Part shown: positions 53,848-63,528 of the stretch, piece by piece
Layout: the number at the start of each line of letters is the position of its first letter
How positions within the stretch are numbered: the first letter of the stretch is position 1
DNA from: UBA6170 sp942491385
GTDB lineage: Bacteria > Chloroflexota > Anaerolineae > Anaerolineales > Anaerolineaceae
DNA: 64,000 bases
Assembly (NCBI GenBank): GCA_942491385.1
Contig: CALOAF010000008.1
Coordinates: 62,001-126,000, forward strand
Direction of reading: 5' to 3'
Position numbers and translations under genes: made by a program
The notes under the pieces: model-generated
Told to the model about the DNA's origin: nothing
Databases searched by the model: none
What the model saw: the letters and a program-made list of their open reading frames with translations, nothing else

Positions 53848-55316
53848 TTTTCTCCCTCGACCAATTTGATATAAATTTTTGCATACTCAATTGCTGATTT
53901 TTCCCAGGAAAAATCAGTGTTCAACCCATTGGATTGTAGAGCATGCCATTTTTTTTGATCTGCATAGTCCAAAATCGCTCTGCTTAATGTTTGAGACATA
54001 TCCTCTGGAATTGGTTCAGAGAACAAATATCCATTATTTTGGGTTGATAAATTCTCGTCGGTAATTGTATCTTTTAGCCCGCCGGTAGCCCTTGCCAGTG
54101 GAACACAACCGTAGCGCATAGCTATCATTTGGGTCAGACCGCATGGCTCATACCTGGAAGGGATTAGAATCATATCTCCCCCAGCATACATACGTTTTGA
54201 TAGATTTAAATCAAAGCGAATCACAGATCTAACTTTTACCGGCATTTCTACTTCCAGACTGCGGCTTGCAGTTTCAATAACGGGATCCCCGGTTCCTAAT
54301 AAAATGGCTTGCCAGGAAGTATCCGCAATCATTCTCAGTGCCCTGATGGCGAGATCGACACCTTTTTGTTGGTCCATCCGGGTAATCATGATGAAAAGCG
54401 GTATTTTTTCGTCTTTATCCAGACCAAACTCAGTCTGAAGCGCAACTTTATTTTTGAGACGAACCTCCAATTGAGTTGGGGCATAATTGTAGTGAAGGGT
54501 TTGATCGGTCTTTGGATCCCATTTTGATTCATCCAACCCATTTAAAATGCCAGCAAGTGTGTCTTTGCGTGTATTTAAAAAATCCTGTAATCCACATCCA
54601 TAATCAGGTGTAAGTATTTCATCAGCATAATTTGGAGAGACGGTTAATAAATAATCTGCTGCATACATCCCAATTGGCAATGGAATTGAATGAGCCCAAT
54701 CAGGGAGGTCAGTACAGGGGCAATTTGGTAATCCAAATTCATTCAAGATTCTTTCAGAGCTGGAACCCATATAGGGCATATTATGCATCGAAAGAACAGA
54801 TTTTGTTTTTCTAAAGAATGGGTCTGACAATTTTCTTTGTAATAGGTCATAACAAGTAATAGCTGTGTGCCAATCATTGGCATGAATAATATCCACATGC
54901 CAATTTAAATTTTTGACCATATCCAGAGTTGCGATGGAAAAAAAGACAAATTTATTAGCGTCATAATCAGGGTTTGAGGAGTATACATTCAGATCAGATA
55001 GGATGGACCCTCCCTCAATCAGGTAAACAACTACCCCTTCTATTTCAGTCTGAAACACTCTTGCCGGGATATTTCCATGACTATGCATCACAAAAAAAGA
55101 AGAAACCAGTTGCATGTTTTCCAGTTTCTGGTTGATCATAGAATGAAAAGGAATAACCAATCGAATATCCAATTCATTGCCTGATAATTGATGCGGGAGT
55201 AATTTTTTTAAGGCTTTTGGCAAAGAGCCAGCTACGTCTCCCAACCCTCCCACTTTGATTAATGGGGCTGCTTCAGAAGCAACGTACAAAACATTGATTG
55301 GACGAATTTTTTTCAA
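53844..55316 (-). CDS. glgA: Glycogen synthase
   Basis: 490 residues, GT5 retaining glycosyltransferase that extends glycogen from ADP-glucose. NVLYVASEAAPLIKVGGLGDVAGSLPKAL holds the ADP-glucose KxGGL motif; IIHANDWHTAI and VLSMHNMPYMG follow; the C-terminal donor domain has IPSRYEPCGLTQMIAMRYGCVPLARATGGLKDTI with the conserved Glu. It heads glgA-glgC-malQ, 27 bases after the amidohydrolase gene, so all may be read from upstream of cinA. Confidence 0.95.
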   Translation of the reverse strand: MKKIRPINVLYVASEAAPLIKVGGLGDVAGSLPKALKKLLPHQLSGNELDIRLVIPFHSMINQKLENMQLVSSFFVMHSHGNIPARVFQTEIEGVVVYLIEGGSILSDLNVYSSNPDYDANKFVFFSIATLDMVKNLNWHVDIIHANDWHTAITCYDLLQRKLSDPFFRKTKSVLSMHNMPYMGSSSERILNEFGLPNCPCTDLPDWAHSIPLPIGMYAADYLLTVSPNYADEILTPDYGCGLQDFLNTRKDTLAGILNGLDESKWDPKTDQTLHYNYAPTQLEVRLKNKVALQTEFGLDKDEKIPLFIMITRMDQQKGVDLAIRALRMIADTSWQAILLGTGDPVIETASRSLEVEMPVKVRSVIRFDLNLSKRMYAGGDMILIPSRYEPCGLTQMIAMRYGCVPLARATGGLKDTITDENLSTQNNGYLFSEPIPEDMSQTLSRAILDYADQKKWHALQSNGLNTDFSWEKSAIEYAKIYIKLVEGEK

Positions 55317-55343
55317 TGATCTCTCCCAAACCGAAAAATGAAT

Positions 55344-57311
55344 TTATATTAATTCTATATAGTCTTTTGATATTGTAGATTGATCCTTTAAGCCGAGCAT
55401 TTCGATCAATTCAAGTACTAATTTGGATTTGTTTTCTGCATCCAATCTACTCCAAGTTCTACTTTTTATTTCCAGATACGACCCCAATTTCGGTACAATA
55501 AAGGTGTCTACATTAATAAAGATCTCAATATCTTTATAGCTTACCAGAAAGCGTTTTCTGTCTTTTTCGACTTCTATGGTGTTTTCAGGATTGAAATATT
55601 CTTTATAAAATCGCAAACTTTGAGTTGCGGGGGCATAGAACCTTGATCGGGATAATAACACTTCACGAGGGATTTGTTTTTCGCTGCGTTCGCCAATCAA
55701 TGTTAATCGGGAGCGAACATTGATGACTTCTTTCTTTTCTGAAATAAAATGGTCTTCTCGATATCTTAAGCGTCCCTGGTCAGGATCATTAAAAGAGAAA
55801 TAGGTGTCGTATTCGTGGTAATGCCGTTTTCGTTGAATGGCTAAACCACTGGCAAGTATTGAATTGATAATCTCTACCGGGTCATCGATTTGAACTTTGA
55901 CCTGGACTTCAAAACTTTCTCCTTCCATCGTGCCACCGATGGCAACGAGCTTTGAGAGAATGGATGATTCACGATGGAACAAAAAAGAATCAATTTTCTG
56001 CGCATATTCTTGGCCTTGTTCCATCAGCGACTCTTCATCAACAGTTAATAATTGGTGGTCTTTCATCAACCATTTGCCGTTCACCATCAAATCGGTAACA
56101 TCATTGCCTTTTGCAGCATAGACAACCTGGCTATAAAGACTTTCTTGAAGATGTCTAAACCAGGGAGAATTATGAACTTTCTTGATGTCGATTAATATTA
56201 GGTCCGCCCGTTTGCCTGGAGAGATAGATCCGGTAATCTCTTCGATGTGTAAAGCTTTTGCACCAATACGTGTAGCCATAGCAAGGGTTGTTTTCGCGGG
56301 TAGGGCAGTCGGATCACCTGACGATCCTTTCGCTAAAAAGGTGGTTAATCGAATTTCTTCGAACATATCTAGATCGTTATTAGAAGCAGGCCCATCTGTG
56401 CCGATACCCACATTGATACCGATATCCATCATTTGTTTCACCGGGGCGATCCCAGAGGCTAATTTCAGATTGGAGGAGGGGTTATGAGCAACGCCAGCAT
56501 TCTTGTTTTTAAGCATTCGAATTTCACTAGCATCAATATGAACACAATGTGCAGCAATCACTTTCGCATCAAATAAATGTAATTGATCCACATAGGGGAT
56601 CACAGGCATTCCATTTTCAGCAACCATATTTTCAACTTCAGTTTGTGTTTCTGCCAGATGGATATGCAATGGAATATCATATTTAATGGCAATTTCTTTT
56701 GACTTTTCAATAATTTCAGGAGTACAGGTATAAGGAGCATGTGGGGCAATTGCGGGAATGATGAGGGCATGATCCTTCCATTTTTCTATGAATTGAATCG
56801 AATATGCCAGAGATTCTTCATAAGATTGTGCATCCGGTGTTGGAAATTTGAGAATACTTTCAGAACATATAGCCCGTAAACCTACCTGAGAGGTTGCTTC
56901 CGCCACGTCATCCTCAAAATAATACATATCTGCAAAACACGTAATTCCAGACCGAATCATTTCTGCGCAAGCCAATTTTGTTCCTAATTGAACAAATTCT
57001 GGTGTAACGTATTCACGTTCAACAGGCATCATGTACCCTAACAACCATACATCCAGTCTTAAGTCATCTGCTAAACCTCGTAAAAGGGTCATGGGCACAT
57101 GAGTGTGGGCATTAATCAGCCCAGGCAATAAGATTTTTCCATCTGCATCAAAAATTTCATCTGCCGAAAAAGAATTGAGAATATCAGCTTGGGATCCAAC
57201 AGCTTTAATAACGTCATTATCAATCGCGACAGCTCCAGGACTAAATTGGTTGAAATCTTCATCGATTGTTAACACATTTGCGTTTTTTATTATCAATGAT
57301 ACTTTTTCCAT
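55344..57311 (-). CDS. MtaD-like amidohydrolase fused to a CYTH domain
   Basis: 655 residues, two domains. Residues 1-~440 form a metal-dependent amidohydrolase of the S-adenosylhomocysteine/methylthioadenosine deaminase type: H69-T-H71 in INAHTHVPMT, H218 in HIHLAET, H255 in AAHCVH and D306 in GTDGPAS. Residues ~465-655 resemble a CYTH triphosphate tunnel domain: FEVQVKVQID at 467, then LRYREDH, SRLTLIGE, KRFLVSYKDIEIFINVDTF and GSYLEIKSRTW. The CYTH ExExK signature reads EVQVK, so one acidic residue is missing. Free amidohydrolases of this kind end near 440. It lies between cinA and glgA. Confidence 0.88.
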   Translation of the reverse strand: MEKVSLIIKNANVLTIDEDFNQFSPGAVAIDNDVIKAVGSQADILNSFSADEIFDADGKILLPGLINAHTHVPMTLLRGLADDLRLDVWLLGYMMPVEREYVTPEFVQLGTKLACAEMIRSGITCFADMYYFEDDVAEATSQVGLRAICSESILKFPTPDAQSYEESLAYSIQFIEKWKDHALIIPAIAPHAPYTCTPEIIEKSKEIAIKYDIPLHIHLAETQTEVENMVAENGMPVIPYVDQLHLFDAKVIAAHCVHIDASEIRMLKNKNAGVAHNPSSNLKLASGIAPVKQMMDIGINVGIGTDGPASNNDLDMFEEIRLTTFLAKGSSGDPTALPAKTTLAMATRIGAKALHIEEITGSISPGKRADLILIDIKKVHNSPWFRHLQESLYSQVVYAAKGNDVTDLMVNGKWLMKDHQLLTVDEESLMEQGQEYAQKIDSFLFHRESSILSKLVAIGGTMEGESFEVQVKVQIDDPVEIINSILASGLAIQRKRHYHEYDTYFSFNDPDQGRLRYREDHFISEKKEVINVRSRLTLIGERSEKQIPREVLLSRSRFYAPATQSLRFYKEYFNPENTIEVEKDRKRFLVSYKDIEIFINVDTFIVPKLGSYLEIKSRTWSRLDAENKSKLVLELIEMLGLKDQSTISKDYIELI

Positions 57312-57329
57312 TTATACCTCCGATTATTT

Positions 57330-58478
57330 TTAGATAAGGTGTGACCTGAGAAAATGCAATGTTGTATTGGCTGCCCAGGTGAAAGCGAGATTATCATGTC
57401 CACCAAATTGGAAGAATTTCGTTATAATTTCTTCCTTGTGAAAAAGCTGGATAGAGAGTGATGCACTTTTATCATTTGTTTGTGAAAGCTTTACAACTAA
57501 CAAAATATTTGGGTTGACTTGTCTGTAAAAATTTTCCAGTTGATTTTTAGAGTTATCCATATCTGCCAGGTCACCATTTCGCGATTGCGCAATCAGGATA
57601 TTATATTTTTCTAACAACTGTTTCAGGATCTGATCGGTCCCATATTCCAGCAAACAGATCTTTAGATTCAAATTGAGTAATAATTTGGCAATGACTGCAT
57701 CAAGAGTGTCATCGTTAAATCCAAAAATAAATCCTCCTAATCTGTGAGTGATTATTTCCTGGATATTCGTAATCATTTTAGTGGCTTTGGTTTTATTGAG
57801 CGCTTTCGCAGTAATCCTGATATCTGTTTGACCGGGGTACGCAACAATACCTACTGTTGGATTGGATTGAGTTTCTAAATCGGCTATTTTCTCATCGATG
57901 ACGGATTCCCCAATACCGGAGGTGTGAATCACAAACGTCTGGATTACATATTTTTTATTAAATTGGCGGCGAAGAATTCCTTTGACTTCGTTTTCCAATA
58001 AGTATTCCAACTCCATCGGTACGCCAGGTAAGGATATGATCAGACCATTATCGATGCGACAATAAAAAGCTGGCGCTGTCCCGACTGCATTCTCGATTGC
58101 AATTGCTCCCATAGGAATAAAAGCTTGTTTTTTGTTATTTTCAGTCGGAATTCTTCCAAATCGCTCAAATCTTTTGTTGATTTGGTCCCAAAGTTCCGGT
58201 CGAAATTCTAATTCAGTACCGACTGCCCTGGCAATTGCGTTCCTGGTTGGATCATCTACAGTAGGACCTAGCCCACCGGTGGTTATGACAATTTCACAGC
58301 GCGATAATGACTCTAACACGGTTGTAGTGATTCGATTTTCATTATCACCGATCATGGTGGTTCGATAAAGATCAATTCCTTCATTACGGAAGAACCGGGC
58401 AATGAAGCGAGTATTTGTATCCTGAATTTCACCTAAAAGAAGTTCTGTACCTATTGTGATAATTTCGGCTGACGGCAA
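57330..58478 (-). CDS. CinA-like protein with degenerate C-terminal amidase domain
   Basis: 382 residues, TTG start behind GGAGGG. Residues 1-~170 are the MoaB-like domain (IITIGTELLLGEIQDTNTRFIA, IVITTGGLGPTVDDPTRNAIA), which in CinA hydrolyses ADP-ribose and similar compounds. The linker domain follows (NPTVGIVAYPGQTDIRITAKA). The C-terminal domain should carry the nicotinamide-nucleotide amidase motif AESCTGG; here residues ~274-282 read ICLLEYGTD, so amidase activity is probably lost. First gene of the run leading to glgA. Confidence 0.87.
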   Translation of the reverse strand: MPSAEIITIGTELLLGEIQDTNTRFIARFFRNEGIDLYRTTMIGDNENRITTTVLESLSRCEIVITTGGLGPTVDDPTRNAIARAVGTELEFRPELWDQINKRFERFGRIPTENNKKQAFIPMGAIAIENAVGTAPAFYCRIDNGLIISLPGVPMELEYLLENEVKGILRRQFNKKYVIQTFVIHTSGIGESVIDEKIADLETQSNPTVGIVAYPGQTDIRITAKALNKTKATKMITNIQEIITHRLGGFIFGFNDDTLDAVIAKLLLNLNLKICLLEYGTDQILKQLLEKYNILIAQSRNGDLADMDNSKNQLENFYRQVNPNILLVVKLSQTNDKSASLSIQLFHKEEIITKFFQFGGHDNLAFTWAANTTLHFLRSHLI

Positions 58479-58594
58479 AATCCCTCCAAGTATGACATCC
58501 CAGATATTAATTTAAGTAGATCACGACGCAGTTATTCAAGTTTAGCACGAATTTAAATTGGAATCAGTTCATCCATGATAGAATTTTTAAATTA

Positions 58595-58957
58595 ATGATG
58601 AATAGACAAGAATTAGCCCGTTGGGGTGAAGAAATCGCAGTACAATATCTCGAGATAAGAGGTATTCAGATTGTTGAAAAAAATTTTAGAACCCGATCAG
58701 GAGAGGTAGATATCATCGGATTTGAAAATGATGATTTGGTCTTTTTCGAAGTAAAAACCAGATCTTCTACTAAATTTGGATATCCTGAGGAAGCAGTGAA
58801 TTCAAAAAAAATTGAAAAAATTGAAACTGTTGCCAATGAATATTTGGACAATCTCTCAAATACTAATCTTAATTGGCGAATAGATACCATCGCGATTATT
58901 CGCAATCCACATAACCTGAAGTATCAAATCAAGTGGTTTAAAAATGTGGAAGCTTGA
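58595..58957 (+). CDS. UPF0102 / YraN-family putative endonuclease
   Basis: 120 residues with a restriction-endonuclease-like fold. GEEIAVQYLEIRGIQIVEKNFRTRSGEVDIIGFENDDLVFFEVKTR carries the family's E, GEVDII Asp and EVKTR catalytic-type residues. The role is unproven. ATG 58595 or 58598 is possible; SD is weak, and TAGAAT lies 10 bases upstream. It overlaps miaA by 14 bases. Confidence 0.9.
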   Translation: MMNRQELARWGEEIAVQYLEIRGIQIVEKNFRTRSGEVDIIGFENDDLVFFEVKTRSSTKFGYPEEAVNSKKIEKIETVANEYLDNLSNTNLNWRIDTIAIIRNPHNLKYQIKWFKNVEA

Positions 58958-59891
58958 TCTATTGAAACCTGTCATTTTTATTGTCGGACCAACTGCTTCT
59001 GGAAAGACACGCCTTTCCATCCAAATCGCCAAGGCTCTAGGTTCTGAAATAATATCTGCAGATTCCAGATATTTCTATCGCATGATGAATATTGGGACAG
59101 CCAAACCTGGGTTAGCTGAAATGGGGAATATTAAGCATCACATGATAAATATCGCGGATCCTGATGAAACTATCAGTGTGGCTGTTTTCAAGCAAGATAT
59201 CACCAAATTGATAGGTCAAATGCATCAAGAACATAAAATTCCGATTGTTGTTGGGGGAACAGGCCAATATGTTCATGCTGTGCTGCACAACTGGGAAATG
59301 CCAGAAGTTGAAGCGGATCACCGATTGAGATCCCAACTTGAAAAATATGCGGAAAACTTGGGAAAATTAAAATTGTATGAATTTCTACAAAAGATTGATC
59401 CACAGGCAGCAAAACTGATCGATTATAGAAATTTACGCAGAACAATAAGAGCCATAGAAGTAATGTTAAAAACCGGAGAGAGGTTTTCAAATCAACGCAG
59501 AAAATTGCCCCCCATTTTTAGCCATAAAATAATTGGAATCCGCTGGGATCGATCCATTTTATATAAAAGAATTGATGATCGCATCGAAAAAATGATCGAA
59601 AACGGAATTATTGAAGAAGTAAAAAAATTGCAAAATCTGGGATATTCACCTACTTTACCATCAATGTCTGCAATTGGTTACCGTGAAATAGCTGGTTTCA
59701 TTCAAGGAGATATTACACTTGATGAAGCGATTTTGTTAATGAAACGCAATTCACGCACTTATGTTCGCCGACAGGCTAATTGGTTTAAGGATAATGATCC
59801 AAATATCAGGTGGTTTGAAGGAAATGACCTGGTTATCAGCAAGGTAGTTAATTATATTAAGGCCGATGTTGGGTGGATCAAACAAGAATAA
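58944..59891 (+). CDS. miaA: tRNA dimethylallyltransferase
   Basis: 315 residues; adds dimethylallyl to A37 of tRNAs reading U-starting codons. FIVGPTASGKTRLSIQIAKAL is the P-loop, ISADSRYFYRMMNIGTAKP the DSRQxY-like segment (Q replaced by Y), and VVGGTGQYVHAVLHNWEMPEV and MKRNSRTYVRRQANWFKDN are the later signatures. It overlaps yraN and ends at a strong terminator. Confidence 0.95.
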   Translation: MWKLDLLKPVIFIVGPTASGKTRLSIQIAKALGSEIISADSRYFYRMMNIGTAKPGLAEMGNIKHHMINIADPDETISVAVFKQDITKLIGQMHQEHKIPIVVGGTGQYVHAVLHNWEMPEVEADHRLRSQLEKYAENLGKLKLYEFLQKIDPQAAKLIDYRNLRRTIRAIEVMLKTGERFSNQRRKLPPIFSHKIIGIRWDRSILYKRIDDRIEKMIENGIIEEVKKLQNLGYSPTLPSMSAIGYREIAGFIQGDITLDEAILLMKRNSRTYVRRQANWFKDNDPNIRWFEGNDLVISKVVNYIKADVGWIKQE

Positions 59892-59894
59892 AAA

Positions 59895-59922
59895 AAAGCA
59901 CTGGTGGAAGCCAGTGCTTTTT
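59895..59922. terminator. Bidirectional terminator between miaA and ftsH
   Basis: AAAGCACTGG, loop TGGAAG, CCAGTGCTTTTT; A-run before it allows use by both convergent genes. Confidence 0.9.
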
Positions 59923-59926
59923 GTGA

Positions 59927-61786
59927 TTATGCACTCAGTAATTCCGGTACGCCACTCTTCTTGGGAGTAGGGGCGGGAAATATTTTTTCAAACTCATCCT
60001 TGGAGAGAGTTTCAACTTCCAACAATTTGGTGGCAACGGCATCCAATTTTTCACGATAATTTGTCAATATTTTCTTAGCTTCAAGGTAAGCTTCGTTTAC
60101 GATTGACCGGACTTCCGTATCAATTTTTTCTGCAACTGTTTCTGAATAGTCACGTTGCTCAGATATTTCGCGACCTAAGAAAATCAATTCTTCTTTTTGA
60201 CCATAAACCATTGGTCCAAGTTTTTCGCTCATACCCATGCGCATAACCATTGTTCTGGCTAATTTACTGACCCGTTCAATATCATTGGAAGCGCCTGAAG
60301 TAATATCATCAAACACTAATTCCTCAGCTGCGCGACCACCCAGCAAACCAACCATATCTGCGAACATTTTCTTTTTGGCCATTAACAATCTGTCTTCTTG
60401 CGGTAATGCAAGCGTATATCCAGCTGCCATGCCACGTGAAATAATTGATACTTTCTGCACTGGATCTGCTTGTGGTAAAGCATGCATAACAACCGCATGT
60501 CCAGCTTCATGGTATGCAACAATACGTTTTTCTTCCTGGCTGATGAGACGGCTCTTTCGCTCTGGACCTGCTATGACTCTTTCAATTGATTCTTCAAATT
60601 CACTCTGTCCAATCAAAGTTTTATTGCGTCTGGCAGCCAAAATGGCAGCTTCGTTGATTAAGTTTTCCAGATCGGCACCTACAAAGCCGGGGGTTGATCG
60701 AGCTACCACACTCAAATCAACGTTATCTTCTAACGGCTTGCCTCTTGCATGCACCTTAAGAATAGCCTCTCGCCCGCGGACATCAGGTCTATCCAATACG
60801 ACACGGCGATCAAAACGACCTGGACGTAGCAATGCAGGGTCAAGAATATCAGGTCTATTGGTGGCTGCCATGATGATGATATTGGTATCTGTATCAAAGC
60901 CATCCATTTCAACTAACATTTGGTTTAGTGTTTGTTCCCGTTCATCATGACTTCCACCTAGTCCGGCACCGCGCTGGCGTCCAACAGCATCAATTTCGTC
61001 AACAAATACGATACAAGGAGAGTGACGTTTGGCTTGTTCAAACAAATCGCGCACACGACTTGCGCCAACACCGACGAACATTTCAACAAACTCTGATCCG
61101 GATATTGAAAAGAACGGCACACCTGCTTCTCCAGAGACTGCTTTTGCTAATAAAGTTTTTCCTGTCCCTGGAGGTCCTACTAATAAGACACCTTTTGGTA
61201 TTCTAGCCCCTAAAGCGATGAATTTTTGTGGTTCTCTTAAAAATTCAACAACTTCATTTAATTCTTCTTTTGCTTCTTCCACACCTGCAACATCTGCAAA
61301 TGTTACCGTAGGATGATCCCCAGTGAACATTCTTGCTTTCGATTTTCCAAATGACATGGCAGCATTATTACTCCCCTGTGCCTGACGGAAAATGAAAAAG
61401 AATGCGCCTCCCAAAAATAGGAAGGGAAGAATATACCCAAGAGCAGTTAAAACACCGACCCAAGTACTGGGAGCTTTGATTACAATGCGAATATTATCAG
61501 GATTCAAATCTTGCTGAGTTACGCCAAGATTTAATAATTGTTCAACCAAAGTGGCGGTAGATTCTTTGGTTGAAACACCTTCACGGGCATCTTCCAGATA
61601 TTTAACTCTCAGCCGATTTTCGCTTTCTTCAATTTCTGAAATTTTTCCAGCTCTAATATCAGCAGCAATCTGATTGATCGTGAGGGTTTCTGCACTACTC
61701 CGCTGGCTGAAACTATAAAAAGCCATCACAATAATGGCCACAAACAGCAGCAAGTAGATTACGTACGATTGATTTCTTGAATTCAC
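59927..61786 (-). CDS. ftsH: ATP-dependent zinc metalloprotease FtsH
   Basis: 619 residues; membrane-bound AAA+ protease that removes misfolded membrane proteins and regulators. Two membrane helices (~8-25 and ~112-132) flank an external domain. AAA motifs: LVGPPGTGKTLLAKAVSGEAG, IVFVDEIDAVGRQRG, and the arginine-finger region DILDPALLRPGRFDRRV. The zinc site is HEAGH in IVAYHEAGHAVVMHALP. GTG start with GGGAGG upstream. It stands alone, with about 200 gene-free bases upstream. Confidence 0.97.
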   Translation of the reverse strand: MNSRNQSYVIYLLLFVAIIVMAFYSFSQRSSAETLTINQIAADIRAGKISEIEESENRLRVKYLEDAREGVSTKESTATLVEQLLNLGVTQQDLNPDNIRIVIKAPSTWVGVLTALGYILPFLFLGGAFFFIFRQAQGSNNAAMSFGKSKARMFTGDHPTVTFADVAGVEEAKEELNEVVEFLREPQKFIALGARIPKGVLLVGPPGTGKTLLAKAVSGEAGVPFFSISGSEFVEMFVGVGASRVRDLFEQAKRHSPCIVFVDEIDAVGRQRGAGLGGSHDEREQTLNQMLVEMDGFDTDTNIIIMAATNRPDILDPALLRPGRFDRRVVLDRPDVRGREAILKVHARGKPLEDNVDLSVVARSTPGFVGADLENLINEAAILAARRNKTLIGQSEFEESIERVIAGPERKSRLISQEEKRIVAYHEAGHAVVMHALPQADPVQKVSIISRGMAAGYTLALPQEDRLLMAKKKMFADMVGLLGGRAAEELVFDDITSGASNDIERVSKLARTMVMRMGMSEKLGPMVYGQKEELIFLGREISEQRDYSETVAEKIDTEVRSIVNEAYLEAKKILTNYREKLDAVATKLLEVETLSKDEFEKIFPAPTPKKSGVPELLSA

Positions 61787-61987
61787 TAATGCCTCCCGAC
61801 AAGGAAAGTCTCTTTTGTTTTAGAAGATTATACCAATCTAGCCCTGTTATAGCTAATTTTTGTTAATGTTTTTTGGTACATCTTATGAATTTCTAATAAA
61901 ACAAACTAAATTTAACTTTATTGTAGATAATTTATCGGATTTTTCTGGCAACAAAAAAATATTTCTCAAAAATTGCCAAAGATAATT

Positions 61988-63196
61988 TTATCTTGTAATT
62001 ACACTTAAGGTGTTTACCATTTGATTTATATGGATTCGATCGTGGTGTGCAATGAATTTTATCAACTCTGATATTGGTGTTGGACCAAAAATAGCATGGT
62101 TAATTGATTTATTCCATTGCTGAGGAGATAAATTTTCGATCACATTGACCAACGAAATTCTATTGGCAATAAAACGCGTTAATTCATTGGTTGCATTTCT
62201 GTTGATATATCTCCTTTCTTCTGCCCATTGATCCGTTAAGGCTGCTTCAATGAAAGGGAAATCCTCAATAGTAATTGTTTGCATACGCGGGAGATTAACC
62301 TCTTCGTCTACATCTGCCATGTGTGCGATGATTTCAATTAATGACCAATCATCAGATTTTGTCCGTTTGGTGTATTGATCTTTCGAGATATGCATTCTGC
62401 GGAAAGAATCCATATTTGCCGCAGTGGCTCGTAAAATTGCAATGAGGGTGTTTTTTGAATCACTTAATTCAAGTTCATGCTTATTGAAATGTAGATGATT
62501 AATCCAGTCCAGAAGATTTTCCATTGTCCCTGAAGAACTAAGCGGATGTAGTGATATTTCGGTCTGGTCAGGTGCTCGACCAATTAAATAGGTTGGGATC
62601 CCTAAAATTTCAGCGGGAACAATATCCATATCCCATTCATTTCCAATCATGACAACCGGCTCATTCTGCCAACCCATTTTTCCTAAAATCTCCGCGATAA
62701 ATTCCGGACGAGGTTTTGTAAAATGAAGTTCTTCAAAATTAGTTATATATCCAAAATTGTTTAAATCCATTCCAAGATTTGCCCACTTAATTCGATGTTC
62801 AATAGCCATTTTTGGGAATAGGGGATTGGTTGCGATTACGATTTTGTGGCCTTGTTCAGATAAGTGTTTAATGACCGTTGCAGCATGAGGCACCTCACTC
62901 GTCAACGGGGCTAATTTTGGAAATTCATACTCATAAAAATTATTAATTTTCTGATTGAGAATTACCTTGTCAGTTCCGATAAAAGGATAGAAGTAATCAT
63001 CGAAACATTCTTCCAGTGTTCTGGAAGGATTAACATTGTCTACCATGAGATCGGTTCCAGTAAAAATTGCAGCAGCAATCTCTGCAGGCAGGATGTAGGC
63101 AGATAAATGTTGTCCGAGACATTGAAGATAGGCTGGCAAGAAACTCTCCATTGGATTTCCAAGGAGGGTATCATCCAGATCAAATAAAATAATCAA
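61988..63196 (-). CDS. HAD hydrolase-DinB domain fusion
   Basis: 402 residues. Residues 1-~235 are a HAD-type phosphatase: D6-L-D8 nucleophile pair in ILFDLDDTLLG, motif II IVIATNPLF, motif III Lys in FTKPRPEFIAEIL, motif IV GNEWDMDIVPAE. Residues ~245-402 form a DinB-like four-helix bundle: SDDWSLIEIIAHMADVDEE and LIKFIAHHDRIHINQMV, whose His residues can bind a metal. Each domain is common alone; the union is unusual. It overlaps nothing and starts one base after the Cys-rich gene. Confidence 0.85.
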   Translation of the reverse strand: MIILFDLDDTLLGNPMESFLPAYLQCLGQHLSAYILPAEIAAAIFTGTDLMVDNVNPSRTLEECFDDYFYPFIGTDKVILNQKINNFYEYEFPKLAPLTSEVPHAATVIKHLSEQGHKIVIATNPLFPKMAIEHRIKWANLGMDLNNFGYITNFEELHFTKPRPEFIAEILGKMGWQNEPVVMIGNEWDMDIVPAEILGIPTYLIGRAPDQTEISLHPLSSSGTMENLLDWINHLHFNKHELELSDSKNTLIAILRATAANMDSFRRMHISKDQYTKRTKSDDWSLIEIIAHMADVDEEVNLPRMQTITIEDFPFIEAALTDQWAEERRYINRNATNELTRFIANRISLVNVIENLSPQQWNKSINHAIFGPTPISELIKFIAHHDRIHINQMVNTLSVITR

Positions 63197-63526
63197 TTAT
63201 TTTTCCTCTAGAAAAATTTCGGGTAAAGGATGACATTGTCCACAACCGACATGGGGTTCCTTTACATTCGTTTTGCTTTTCTCACAATAAGCAGTTACAT
63301 GCATGCGTTTTATAAAGCCAAAATCCCTTTTAACCACACCAGATAATTGCATGTGTTGGCAGGCATTTGCCTGTAATATATTTGGTACTGGGCAAGACTT
63401 ACATATTTTCGTTGACCAGTTTTCTTTGGAGTTAGAATCTGTGAGCAACCGACACTCTTCAAAGTGGCGACCACGGTAATAGTCACCGAAAAAAAAGCTA
63501 CAATCCTGACCGTAAGGTGTACGCAT
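63197..63526 (-). CDS. Small cysteine-rich protein of unknown function
   Basis: 109 residues. Cysteines occur as single (QDCSF, EECRLL, NACQHM, AYCEKS) and paired forms (KICKSCPVP, VGCGQCHPLP), enough for one or two metal or Fe-S sites. The protein is soluble and basic in the middle. It ends one base before the HAD-DinB gene and starts 2 bases after efp ends, so it is co-transcribed with elongation factor P. I recognise no family. Confidence 0.7.
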   Translation of the reverse strand: MRTPYGQDCSFFFGDYYRGRHFEECRLLTDSNSKENWSTKICKSCPVPNILQANACQHMQLSGVVKRDFGFIKRMHVTAYCEKSKTNVKEPHVGCGQCHPLPEIFLEEK

Positions 63527-63528
63527 GA

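Noticed and set aside
60237..60950. Rightward 237-codon open frame
   Set aside because: Antisense shadow of ftsH, whose AAA and zinc motifs are clear.
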